From Candidatus Altarchaeales archaeon (GTDB lineage: Archaea > Altiarchaeota > Altiarchaeia > IMC4 > QMZM01): a stretch of DNA of 12,883 bases. This document shows, piece by piece, positions 1 to 6,161 of this stretch; within the stretch, counting starts at the first letter, position 1; each line of letters begins with the position of its first letter. Made by a program: the position numbers and the translations under genes. Below the pieces are notes generated by a model. That model did no database searches. It was given only the letters and a program-made list of their open reading frames with translations, and was not told the DNA's origin. The stretch spans positions 1 through 12,883 of the forward strand of contig QMZG01000021.1 of NCBI GenBank assembly GCA_003663045.1. Direction: 5' to 3'.

Positions 1-1
1 A

Positions 2-68
2 TTCTATCCACCTGAAACACATTACTATTGTACCAATTTAAAGGTGTTAGGCATGTGGGTGGATAGAA
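2..68. repeat. Long imperfect inverted repeat (hairpin) before minD
   Basis: Positions 2-12 (TTCTATCCACC) and 58-68 (GGTGGATAGAA) are perfect reverse complements. The stem can continue with CACAT at 18-22 against ATGTG at 53-57, leaving a five-base bulge at 13-17. A small ATTG/CAAT hairpin at 27-30 and 34-37 could form in the loop. A T-rich stretch (about 70-80) follows on the plus strand. The minD promoter starts downstream of it, so the hairpin is probably not a minD leader. It may be the 3' end or terminator of a gene to the left, a small structured RNA, or terminal repeats of a short element. The window edge prevents a decision. Confidence 0.5.
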
Positions 69-82
69 CATTTTAATTTTGA

Positions 83-120
83 AACGAAAGATTTTTATAT
101 ATAAATTATAAATATATAAT
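83..120 (+). promoter_or_regulatory. Archaeal promoter of minD (leaderless)
   Basis: A strong TATA box, TTTATATA at 94-101, follows a purine-rich BRE-like stretch (AACGAAAG, 83-90). Its centre is about 23-24 bp before the ATG at 121, which puts transcription start at or next to the start codon. No Shine-Dalgarno motif lies before the ATG. Both facts point to a leaderless mRNA. The start site is inferred from spacing. Confidence 0.65.
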
Positions 121-876
121 ATGACAAGAATAATAGGTATCGTTTCGGGGAAGGGGGGTGTTGGAAAGACCACAGTGGTTTCAAACCTCGGTGCTTGTTT
201 GGCTCAAGATGGCTATAATGTTGCGGTTATAGATGGTAATCTGACCGGTGCAAATCTCGGTCTACATTTTGGTTTGATTTCCTATCCAATATCCATCCAT
301 GATGTTATGAAAAAGAATGCCTCCTTAATAGACGCCACATACAAACATCCCTCTGGTGTGGATATCATTCCTGCGTCTTTATCATTTGAGGACGTTCTAG
401 ATACGGCACCAGTGAATATAAGTCAACATATTTATGACTCCTTGGGTGATAAGGATTTCGTTTTAGTAGATGCGGCTACTGGTTTAGACAGAGAGACACT
501 TAATGCTATCGATATGTGTGATGAATTGATCTTAGTGACGCATCCTGAATTACCAACTATTTCTGATGCATTAAGAACCAAGAGTATTATCAAGAAGTAT
601 GAGAAGAAGATTCTTGGTGTAATACTAAATAGGGTTTCGGGAAGAGATAAATTAAAGAAAGATTATATCGCCTCCTTCTTTGAACTTCCTATCCTAGGTG
701 TAATACCCGAAGACCCCCAAGTAAGAAGGTCTATAGAACTGAAGAATCCCCTCGTTCTTGAGAATCCCAAGCATAAAATAAGTAGGGAGATAAAGAAGAT
801 CGCTCACCGTGTTACTGGAAAAGAGGTTAAGACTGAGAGTTTCTGGGATAGAATCCGCTCCTTTTTTGGTTTATGA
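121..876 (+). CDS. minD: MinD/ParA-family P-loop ATPase
   Basis: This is a cytosolic ATPase of the MinD family that probably binds membranes as an ATP dimer. MinD places division or other cell-surface machines in bacteria; archaeal MinDs also position chemoreceptors and archaella, and the role here is unknown. The deviant Walker A motif is at residues 9-18 (SGKGGVGKTT), with signature Lys11 and Lys16. Switch I is at 38-46 (DGNLTGANL), the Walker B-like segment at 113-121 (FVLVDAATG), and the base-binding Asn170 is in LNR. The C-terminus (about 240-251, SFWDRIRSFFGL) looks like the amphipathic membrane-targeting helix of MinD. At 251 residues it has normal length. The usual second acidic residue of switch I is Asn40 here. 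No minC or minE is in the window, and the next gene starts 108 bp later. Family assignment is firm; the specific role is not. Confidence 0.85.
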   Translation: MTRIIGIVSGKGGVGKTTVVSNLGACLAQDGYNVAVIDGNLTGANLGLHFGLISYPISIHDVMKKNASLIDATYKHPSGVDIIPASLSFEDVLDTAPVNISQHIYDSLGDKDFVLVDAATGLDRETLNAIDMCDELILVTHPELPTISDALRTKSIIKKYEKKILGVILNRVSGRDKLKKDYIASFFELPILGVIPEDPQVRRSIELKNPLVLENPKHKISREIKKIAHRVTGKEVKTESFWDRIRSFFGL

Positions 877-906
877 ATATCTTGTTTTAATCCTGAAATT
901 AGCAGG

Positions 907-925
907 TTAAACGTGTTACGTTTAA
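907..925. promoter_or_regulatory. Perfect 8-bp palindrome, possible operator
   Basis: TTAAACGT at 907-914 and ACGTTTAA at 918-925 are exact reverse complements separated by GTT. The site lies about 15 bp before the likely TATA box of the membrane-protein gene at 985, where archaeal regulators often bind. No T-run follows it, so it is a poor terminator for minD, although a terminator hairpin cannot be excluded. The regulator is unknown. Confidence 0.4.
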
Positions 926-940
926 TAGTAGTTAGATGCA

Positions 941-984
941 ATAAATTTTCTTAATGGGATTTCGCATTATAAAGGTGATTCAAT
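941..984 (+). promoter_or_regulatory. Probable promoter and ribosome binding site of the membrane-protein gene at 985
   Basis: An AT-rich TATA-like element (ATAAATTTT, 941-949) would start transcription near 970. AGGTGA at 972-977 is a good archaeal Shine-Dalgarno site, seven bases before the ATG. This gene would therefore have a short leader, unlike minD. The TATA match is modest; the ribosome binding site is clear and fixes the start codon. Confidence 0.45.
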
Positions 985-1491
985 ATGAGTCGGAAAAAAT
1001 CTTTAAGCTCTATCTGGAAAGGTGCAGTAGAGATATTAAGGTTTGGAATGTACAGTAAAAATACTCTCCTGAGGCTTTTTGTTATTTGTTATATCCTTTG
1101 CATAATATTCTTTTGTATAGATGGATTAACCATATTGGCATATATGATAGAAACTGTCATTGAAGGGTTTTCTTTTCCAATCGTATTTACCATTGTCTTG
1201 TTCATTGGAATGTTATTATCCTCTTATGTAGGCTCTCGATCGAGAAGGTTCCGACATAAGATGACGATATATGAGATAATGATAGGTGTTATTTTCTTTG
1301 TGTGGGCTGCTGTACTGTCGCTAACTTGGCCAACTATTAGCTACAACACTACAAAAGAAATGTTAGAAAAGGGAGAAGCAACATTGATAAGTCTCTTTAT
1401 GAGTGATGTATGTGTTGTACTATTCTTGATGATGCTTTTGTTTGTCATATTATACTATCTTTCAAAAAGAGAGCGAAAAAAGAAGGATTGA
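985..1491 (+). CDS. Uncharacterised four-helix membrane protein
   Basis: I do not recognise the family. The protein has 168 residues, with four likely membrane helices at about 29-52, 62-83, 95-116 and 136-159. It begins with a basic segment (MSRKKS, plus Lys12) and ends in a very basic tail (KRERKKKD, 161-168). Another basic loop, SRSRRFRHK, lies at 84-92 between helices 2 and 3. If positive charges lie inside, both termini and that loop face the cytoplasm. There is no signal peptide or catalytic motif. The ATG is supported by the AGGTGA site. The gene is first in a run of three small membrane-protein genes, but the 92 bp gap to the next one may contain a separate promoter. Confidence 0.7.
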   Translation: MSRKKSLSSIWKGAVEILRFGMYSKNTLLRLFVICYILCIIFFCIDGLTILAYMIETVIEGFSFPIVFTIVLFIGMLLSSYVGSRSRRFRHKMTIYEIMIGVIFFVWAAVLSLTWPTISYNTTKEMLEKGEATLISLFMSDVCVVLFLMMLLFVILYYLSKRERKKKD

Positions 1492-1552
1492 AATATAGAA
1501 TCTTGCAATTAAGAGTGTGCAGGCCTGTCTTAATTCCTATGGATTTTGTGAT

Positions 1553-1583
1553 GTATATAAATGAGTATAACAATAGCTTAATT
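1553..1583 (+). promoter_or_regulatory. Probable TATA box for a leaderless start at 1584
   Basis: TATATAAA at 1554-1561 is a strong archaeal TATA element centred about 26 bp before the ATG at 1584. No Shine-Dalgarno motif precedes that ATG. The spacing matches that of minD, gpgS and leuA, and it is the main reason for choosing this start over in-frame ATGs further upstream. The element overlaps the upstream in-frame ATG at 1551, which argues against that start. Confidence 0.45.
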
Positions 1584-2048
1584 ATGAGATGGACAAAATC
1601 CGTTAAAGAATTTTTGAAGCCGAATAAGAAAAAGCTATTGCCTTTTTTGGCTATTTTATTGGGCATGGGCGTTCCATTATCAATACTCCTTTATTATGAT
1701 TATGTTACGTATGGACATACATTTTCAAGAGGCGGAACTCCCATTGAAATTACTCCAACCTATTTGTTAACAATGTTCATATTAACTATATCTGTTGCCT
1801 ATATAAGCTCTTGTGCTGTTTATAGACAGATGGAAAAAGCTAAAAGAGGGGAGTATGACATAGGAAGAGATATAGAGATACGGGTCAAGCTACTTCTCTT
1901 TACTTTTGTTTATTGGATATTTTTTATGTTTATTGCGTTCTTATTCAAGAATACTTTTGGATATAAAATCGCTGGAGTATTAACCTTCTTAGCACTTGTG
2001 ATATACCTTATATCCACATTCTTGCTCTGGTGGTTTAAATGGAGATAG
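1584..2048 (+). CDS. Uncharacterised four-helix membrane protein
   Basis: I do not recognise the family. From the ATG at 1584 the protein has 154 residues, with a basic N-terminus (MRWTKSVKEF, then KKK at 15-17) and likely membrane helices at about 19-40, 58-79, 101-122 and 128-150. The loop between helices 2 and 3 (80-100) is charged. The frame stays open further upstream, with ATGs at 1410, 1539 and 1551, but none has a ribosome binding site and the one at 1410 would overlap the previous gene by about 80 bp. The TATA box at 1554 fits a leaderless start at 1584. One base separates its stop from the next start, so it is probably co-transcribed with the RDD gene. Its size and layout resemble the protein at 985, but I see no convincing sequence similarity. 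Confidence 0.6.
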   Translation: MRWTKSVKEFLKPNKKKLLPFLAILLGMGVPLSILLYYDYVTYGHTFSRGGTPIEITPTYLLTMFILTISVAYISSCAVYRQMEKAKRGEYDIGRDIEIRVKLLLFTFVYWIFFMFIAFLFKNTFGYKIAGVLTFLALVIYLISTFLLWWFKWR

Positions 2049-2049
2049 C

Positions 2050-2496
2050 ATGGAAGACAAGCAAACATTAAAATTAGCAGGTTTGGGCTTAAGAGCAACA
2101 GCGGTAATTATTGACACGGCAATTTTATTTGGTGGAGAGGCGGCTGTATTTTTTACTTATTTTAGTGCTGAAGCTCTTAAAGCAATGGGTGTGGATCTAT
2201 CCGGAGGATTGTTTACATTTTTTATGGTACCACTATGGATTCTGTATTTTACATTGCTGGAAGGAGCTTTTGGACAAACAATAGGAAAGAGAATAACTAA
2301 AATAAAGGTAGTAAAAACCAATGGAGAAAGGGCGGGATGGATAAAAATTCTGATAAGAAATTTATTTAGATTTATTGATGTGATAGGACCCTCTCCGTAT
2401 GCGGTAGGTATGATTTCAATTATGGTTACTAAAAATAGACAACGCATTGGAGATATAATTGCTGGAACTATAGTTGTCAAAGTTGATGAATTGTAA
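2050..2496 (+). CDS. RDD-family membrane protein
   Basis: This is a 148-residue RDD-family integral membrane protein. RDD proteins are poorly understood; some are reported to act in ion transport or salt tolerance. The start of the domain is visible as GLGLRATAVIIDTAIL (11-26), with conserved Arg15 and Asp22. The typical GQTIGKRITKIKVV segment is at 75-88, followed by Arg103 and the closing RQRIGDIIAGTIVV at 130-143. Membrane helices are likely at about 14-38, 52-72 and 106-127, the usual three. A GGAG ribosome binding site at 2041-2044 lies five bases before the ATG, and the gene follows the preceding stop by one base, so it is the last gene of that small unit. It ends 28 bp from the convergent gpgP. 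Family assignment is confident; function is not known. Confidence 0.8.
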   Translation: MEDKQTLKLAGLGLRATAVIIDTAILFGGEAAVFFTYFSAEALKAMGVDLSGGLFTFFMVPLWILYFTLLEGAFGQTIGKRITKIKVVKTNGERAGWIKILIRNLFRFIDVIGPSPYAVGMISIMVTKNRQRIGDIIAGTIVVKVDEL

Positions 2497-2524
2497 AAAA
2501 GAGAAAAACAGAAATTCAATGTCA

Positions 2525-3319
2525 TCAAATCAAATTCAAAATAACCTCATTCCACCCAGCGGGACCTACAAGCTTAGACTTAATTAAACCATTCTTTTCA
2601 AATTTCGCGTGACTTCCATCTGGTTTTTTTATCAGAACTGGAATGTCAACATTCGCAAGCATCGGAAAATCATTCTCGGAATCACCCAGGGCGATGGTCT
2701 CAATTTCCAGATATTTTTCTCTATAAATATCTGTCAGAATTCTCACCGCCTTTCCCTTATCATTTTCTCCCATTATGTGATAGTATCTCCCACCTTTGGT
2801 GTAGTGAAGCCCGAATTTTTCAATCAGGTTAAGCACTTTGGCTATATTTTTATCTGATCCCTCAATTTTAAAGGCTTCATCATACTCCCTCTGTTTTGCC
2901 AATCCAGCTTTCTTAAGATCAAGACCACAGTCCTTAGCTACTTCCTCGGGATTCATATCCCCAAAGCCGACAATCTGGCAATCAACTTTCTTTTTTATTT
3001 CGTTTAAGATTTCTCTCAATCTGTCATAGTTGGTTCCAAATTCTATTACCTCATAATTATTAATTTCCTTCTCAGCCACCTTCTCAGGGAAATAATTTTT
3101 GGGGACAAAAATAGCGCCGCCATTCTCCGATATAAAGGGGTCCTCCAAGGCCAATTCTTTTCTATATACCTCGATCTCCGCCCTAGTTTTAGAAGTACAG
3201 ATGATTAATGGGATCATCCTTTTTTTAATTTCATTCAATGCCGGTATTGCATCCCGATAGGAATAGGTATTGTGGTCTAAAAGGCATCCGTCGAGATCGG
3301 TGAAGACGATAAGGTTCAT
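2525..3319 (-). CDS. gpgP: Glucosyl-3-phosphoglycerate phosphatase (mannosyl-3-phosphoglycerate phosphatase family, HAD)
   Basis: This HAD-superfamily phosphatase should remove the phosphate from glucosyl-3-phosphoglycerate (possibly also the mannosyl form) to give glucosylglycerate in the cytoplasm. Motif I is DLDGCLLD (8-15), with nucleophile Asp8 and acid/base Asp10. Motif II is CTSK (41-44), and motif III is the lysine in DKGKAV (187-192). Motif IV is GDSENDFPML (212-221), binding Mg through Asp213 and Asp217. The segment ISENGGAIF (63-71) and the cap with KGGRYYHI (175-182) are characteristic of the MpgP family. At 264 residues it has the family's normal length. It lies 18 bp downstream of gpgS in the same direction. 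The family alone would suggest mannosyl substrate; the GpgS partner makes the glucosyl substrate more likely. The Methanococcoides burtonii GpgP is of this type. Confidence 0.82.
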   Translation of the reverse strand: MNLIVFTDLDGCLLDHNTYSYRDAIPALNEIKKRMIPLIICTSKTRAEIEVYRKELALEDPFISENGGAIFVPKNYFPEKVAEKEINNYEVIEFGTNYDRLREILNEIKKKVDCQIVGFGDMNPEEVAKDCGLDLKKAGLAKQREYDEAFKIEGSDKNIAKVLNLIEKFGLHYTKGGRYYHIMGENDKGKAVRILTDIYREKYLEIETIALGDSENDFPMLANVDIPVLIKKPDGSHAKFEKNGLIKSKLVGPAGWNEVILNLI

Positions 3320-3337
3320 TTCTTACATTTCTTACTT

Positions 3338-4771
3338 TTACTCAGTAAATTTGGCAATAATCTCAGAGGATCGATCAACATAGATCCTGATATATGAAAG
3401 AAGAATCTTTGAGGTAAATTTATTTACCCTCTGCTGTAATGTGGACTTTAGGGTTTGATAACTGTAGCCCGCTTGGGAATCCATCTGTTTCCTGATTTCG
3501 GACCAGGGCTTCAATAACTTTGGTTTCTGTGTTTTTGAGAGATTATAACCTTCTCTTATAATCTCTTTATATCTGGAAATTCTCTCCATATCTTTTTCTA
3601 TCTCCTCTTCCCCATATCTAATCCTGCTTGGATATTCCTGGGCTATCTTCTTGTAAACATCTAACATATCGGTAGCGGTTTTATCATATTCTCTAAGGAG
3701 GTGGTCTATCTCACCCAATCTATCTTCCAGAGCATATCTCTTAATCCAGTAGAATAGAGCCATGGAAATCTCAAGAAGCATGTCTTCGACATGCTTATCA
3801 TCTCCCGGTATGTGTCTAAAGAATCCGAAATCGTATTGGGCAATCCTTTCTATTCCATATTTCTTCCATAACTGACAGAGAATGGAAAGTTCTATATCAT
3901 AGCCATTAGAAAATTGCAGTTCATTCAATGCCCTTCTGGTTATTGCACATTCTCCGCTAAATGGATAGGATATCGAATCAAGACCATTAAAGATATTTTG
4001 TCTTGCTAAAATATTAAAAATCGGAATGCCAAATAGCCTGCTTAATCTGCCACCCATCTTAAATCCACCATGGATCTTATGCTGTCTGATATAAGCAGCC
4101 TTAGTAAAGAGTATAGAGGATCTGTCCTCGTCCATTTTACTTCCAGATTTCCAGCCGAGCAGGATAGGTCTGCATAAGCCCTTTATGTAGTGTTTTCTAA
4201 AAGAAATGATATCGGAATCTATGAAGCATATTATGTCTCCATAGGTAACGGGAACAGAAAACCATAGATTTGCTCCTTTACCGTGCTTTAGAACCTCGAT
4301 CTCTTCTTCATTGAGGATATTATGCTTCAAGTAGATATCATGCAATTCTTCATCTACCTGATTTAAAATTCGGAAGGAGAAATCATATCTCCCTTGCAGT
4401 GCCTTCTGCTTTCCCTCCGGCATAGATCTTATAAAGTCTACCTCCCTCTCGAATGTCCTGCAGTAGCTTATTGCAGTTGCTAATAGAAATTCCATAAATT
4501 CACTATCTGGAGTTCCATCCTCCTCTCTTGAGCCTTCAGCTATAACCACCTCATCAATTACCCCATTATCTATCAGATTTCCCAGGGTATTGATGATATT
4601 TGCTACAGTTCTATTATATTCCTTATTCTTTTTATTGAAGGTTGGCATAACCACAGAGATAGCCACTGGTCTTTTTCCAGATTCATCCACTACAAAATTC
4701 TCCAACTTCAGCCTTTCTATCTCCTTGACCCTGATCTGCCTGGGCCTTTTATATTTCACGATCTCTACCAT
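3338..4771 (-). CDS. gpgS: Glucosyl-3-phosphoglycerate synthase (GT81)
   Basis: The enzyme transfers glucose from an NDP-glucose to 3-phosphoglycerate, the first step to glucosylglycerate. It is a retaining GT-A fold glycosyltransferase. The nucleotide-binding start is AISVVMPTFN (37-46). GKGANLW is at 164-170, and the metal-binding DSD motif is Asp185-Ser-Asp187 in CFIDSDI. PFSGE (270-274) and the metal-ligand candidate His320 in FFRHIPGD follow. These match the order in mycobacterial GpgS (GKGEALW, FIDSDL, LSGE, RAH). MpgS of the mannosylglycerate route belongs to another family (GT55). At 477 residues it is longer than the 324-residue Mycobacterium tuberculosis enzyme; the extra length includes an insertion at about 104-160 and a charged helical C-terminal region from about 330. 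The gene starts a two-gene operon with gpgP, and its start fits a leaderless promoter. Confidence 0.85.
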   Translation of the reverse strand: MVEIVKYKRPRQIRVKEIERLKLENFVVDESGKRPVAISVVMPTFNKKNKEYNRTVANIINTLGNLIDNGVIDEVVIAEGSREEDGTPDSEFMEFLLATAISYCRTFEREVDFIRSMPEGKQKALQGRYDFSFRILNQVDEELHDIYLKHNILNEEEIEVLKHGKGANLWFSVPVTYGDIICFIDSDIISFRKHYIKGLCRPILLGWKSGSKMDEDRSSILFTKAAYIRQHKIHGGFKMGGRLSRLFGIPIFNILARQNIFNGLDSISYPFSGECAITRRALNELQFSNGYDIELSILCQLWKKYGIERIAQYDFGFFRHIPGDDKHVEDMLLEISMALFYWIKRYALEDRLGEIDHLLREYDKTATDMLDVYKKIAQEYPSRIRYGEEEIEKDMERISRYKEIIREGYNLSKTQKPKLLKPWSEIRKQMDSQAGYSYQTLKSTLQQRVNKFTSKILLSYIRIYVDRSSEIIAKFTE

Positions 4772-4805
4772 GATATAGAATTAGATTGGAAATGATAAAA
4801 GAGGT
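4772..4805 (-). promoter_or_regulatory. Probable leaderless promoter of gpgS-gpgP
   Basis: Read on the minus strand, TTTTATCA at 4800-4793 is a TATA-like element centred about 25 bp before the gpgS ATG at 4771. No Shine-Dalgarno motif lies between them, so the transcript is probably leaderless. The match to the TATA consensus is moderate; the spacing is what supports it. Confidence 0.45.
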
Positions 4806-4850
4806 ATCTTGGACGTCTTGCTTTTTAAGTAATCAAAATAAATTAATAAC

Positions 4851-4939
4851 CAATTTTTTCCGCACATTTATCGGTATTTGTTTAAGATTATATTTACTAA
4901 ATTGAACAATTTTTTGAATAAAATAAAACGAAAAACAGG
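4851..4939 (+). promoter_or_regulatory. Promoter region of the glucan operon
   Basis: TTATATTTA around 4888-4896 is the best TATA element and would start transcription near 4917, giving a leader of roughly 20 bases. A poorer AT-rich element (GAATAAAATA, 4916-4925) would instead give a leaderless start. CAATTTTTT occurs twice, at 4851-4859 and 4907-4915, on either side of the TATA element; it may be a regulator site or only AT-rich sequence. The same 168 bp gap also carries the divergent gpgS promoter, so one regulator could control both operons. Confidence 0.4.
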
Positions 4940-6160
4940 ATGAGAGTATTAATGTTCGGCTGGGAGTTTCCACCATTCAATAGTGGAGGTTTGGGAATCG
5001 CCTGTTATGGTTTAACAAAGGGTTTAAGCAGACAGGGTGTGGAGATAACCTTTGTTCTGCCCAGGTTAGAGGGTAACAAGGGCGAGGATTATATGAAGGT
5101 TCTCTATGCCGGAAGTGGTAAGGTCAGGTTCAGATCCGTTGGCTCTATCCTAAAACCATACATCACCTCAAAGATATATAAAGAGGAATTCAGTCGTTCA
5201 GATCCTAAGTGGAGTATCTATGGCTCAGACCTGTTTCGGGAGGTCTATCGATACTCACAAGAGGCAAAGAGGATTGCGGAGGAGGAGGATTTCGATGTGA
5301 TACACTGTCATGATTGGCTTACGTATCCCGCGGGAATAGAGGCAAAGAAGGTGGTTGAGAAAAAAGGCAGTAAAGTCCCATTGATAGTGCATGTTCATGC
5401 CACCGAATTTGACAGGACTTGTGGGAATCCCAATGGATATGTATATTATTTGGAGAGGGATGGTATGAATAAGGCGGATTATGTAATCTCTGTAAGTAAT
5501 TATACAAAGGATATGATCATCAGACACTATGGTATAAATCCAGAGAAGGTTCATGTGGTTCATAATTCAATCGATGGTGAATCTGAACCTTTATTAGATG
5601 AAGAGGATTTTGAGATCAAGAAGTATCACAAGATCGTTCTCTTTTTGGGTAGGATGACCATTCAGAAGGGCCCCGATCATTTTTTATGGATTGCAAAGAA
5701 GATCTCCGAGATTGACGATAATGTTCGTTTTATTATGGCCGGTAATGGTGACATGTTCTCTAGGATAGTGGAAGAGGCAGCAAATCTTGGAATTGGCGAT
5801 AAGGTATTATTTACAGATTTCCTTTCTGGAAGAGATGTTGATAAAGCTTATAGAATGGCGGATGTCTATGTCATGTCTTCCATATCAGAACCCTTTGGCA
5901 TCACGGTATTGGAAGCCATGAAGAATTCCACCCCGGTTATAGTTTCAAGGCAATCCGGTGTCTCAGAGATAGTGAAAAATTGCCTGGTTGCAGATTTCTG
6001 GGATATCGATGAGATGGTAAATAAAATTTTAGCTGTGTTAAATCATCCGGAATTGAGAGAAAGCCTCGCAATCGGAGGATTAAATGAAATAAAAAATTTC
6101 TCCTGGGATGAGCCGGCAAGGAAATGCATAAGTATCTATGAGAAGGCAATTCAAAGATAA
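4940..6160 (+). CDS. GT4 glycosyltransferase, glycogen-synthase-like
   Basis: This is a retaining GT-B fold glycosyltransferase of family GT4 that probably adds glucose from a nucleotide sugar to an alpha-glucan or glycoside in the cytoplasm. The N-terminal domain opens with FGWEFPPFNSGGLG (6-19), the acceptor and nucleotide loop typical of glycogen-synthase-like GT4 proteins. HCHDW is at 122-126 and HATE at 153-156. The C-terminal donor domain has GRMTIQKG (237-244) with Arg238 and Lys243, and the E-x7-E motif EPFGITVLE at 317-325 (Glu317, Glu325). At 406 residues the length is normal for GT4. The lysine of the GT5 KxGGL motif is absent, so it is not classical GlgA. It is the first gene of a four-gene operon and ends one base before the GH57 start. 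Mycobacterial Rv3032 is a GT4 enzyme with a GH57 neighbour. The donor and acceptor cannot be read from the sequence. Confidence 0.82.
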   Translation: MRVLMFGWEFPPFNSGGLGIACYGLTKGLSRQGVEITFVLPRLEGNKGEDYMKVLYAGSGKVRFRSVGSILKPYITSKIYKEEFSRSDPKWSIYGSDLFREVYRYSQEAKRIAEEEDFDVIHCHDWLTYPAGIEAKKVVEKKGSKVPLIVHVHATEFDRTCGNPNGYVYYLERDGMNKADYVISVSNYTKDMIIRHYGINPEKVHVVHNSIDGESEPLLDEEDFEIKKYHKIVLFLGRMTIQKGPDHFLWIAKKISEIDDNVRFIMAGNGDMFSRIVEEAANLGIGDKVLFTDFLSGRDVDKAYRMADVYVMSSISEPFGITVLEAMKNSTPVIVSRQSGVSEIVKNCLVADFWDIDEMVNKILAVLNHPELRESLAIGGLNEIKNFSWDEPARKCISIYEKAIQR

Positions 6161-6161
6161 A

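Noticed and set aside
1410..1583. Longer N-terminus for the second membrane protein, from ATG at 1410, 1539 or 1551
   Set aside because: The start at 1410 overlaps the upstream gene by about 80 bp, none of the three has a ribosome binding site, and the added residues do not extend a membrane helix. A TATA box at 1554 fits the start at 1584.
2157..2528. Minus-strand open frame of 123 codons across the RDD gene
   Set aside because: It lies opposite a recognisable RDD domain and its hydrophobic look is the complement of membrane-helix codons.
3338..4771. Mannosyl-3-phosphoglycerate synthase (MpgS) as the identity of this gene
   Set aside because: The phosphatase neighbour belongs to the MpgP family, but the synthase has the GKG, DSD and SGE motifs and the late His of GT81 GpgS.
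6138..6161. Eight-residue extension of the GH57 protein from ATG at 6138
   Set aside because: It would overlap the end of the GT4 gene, and GH57 proteins normally begin directly with the strand leading to the HQP motif, as they do from 6162.
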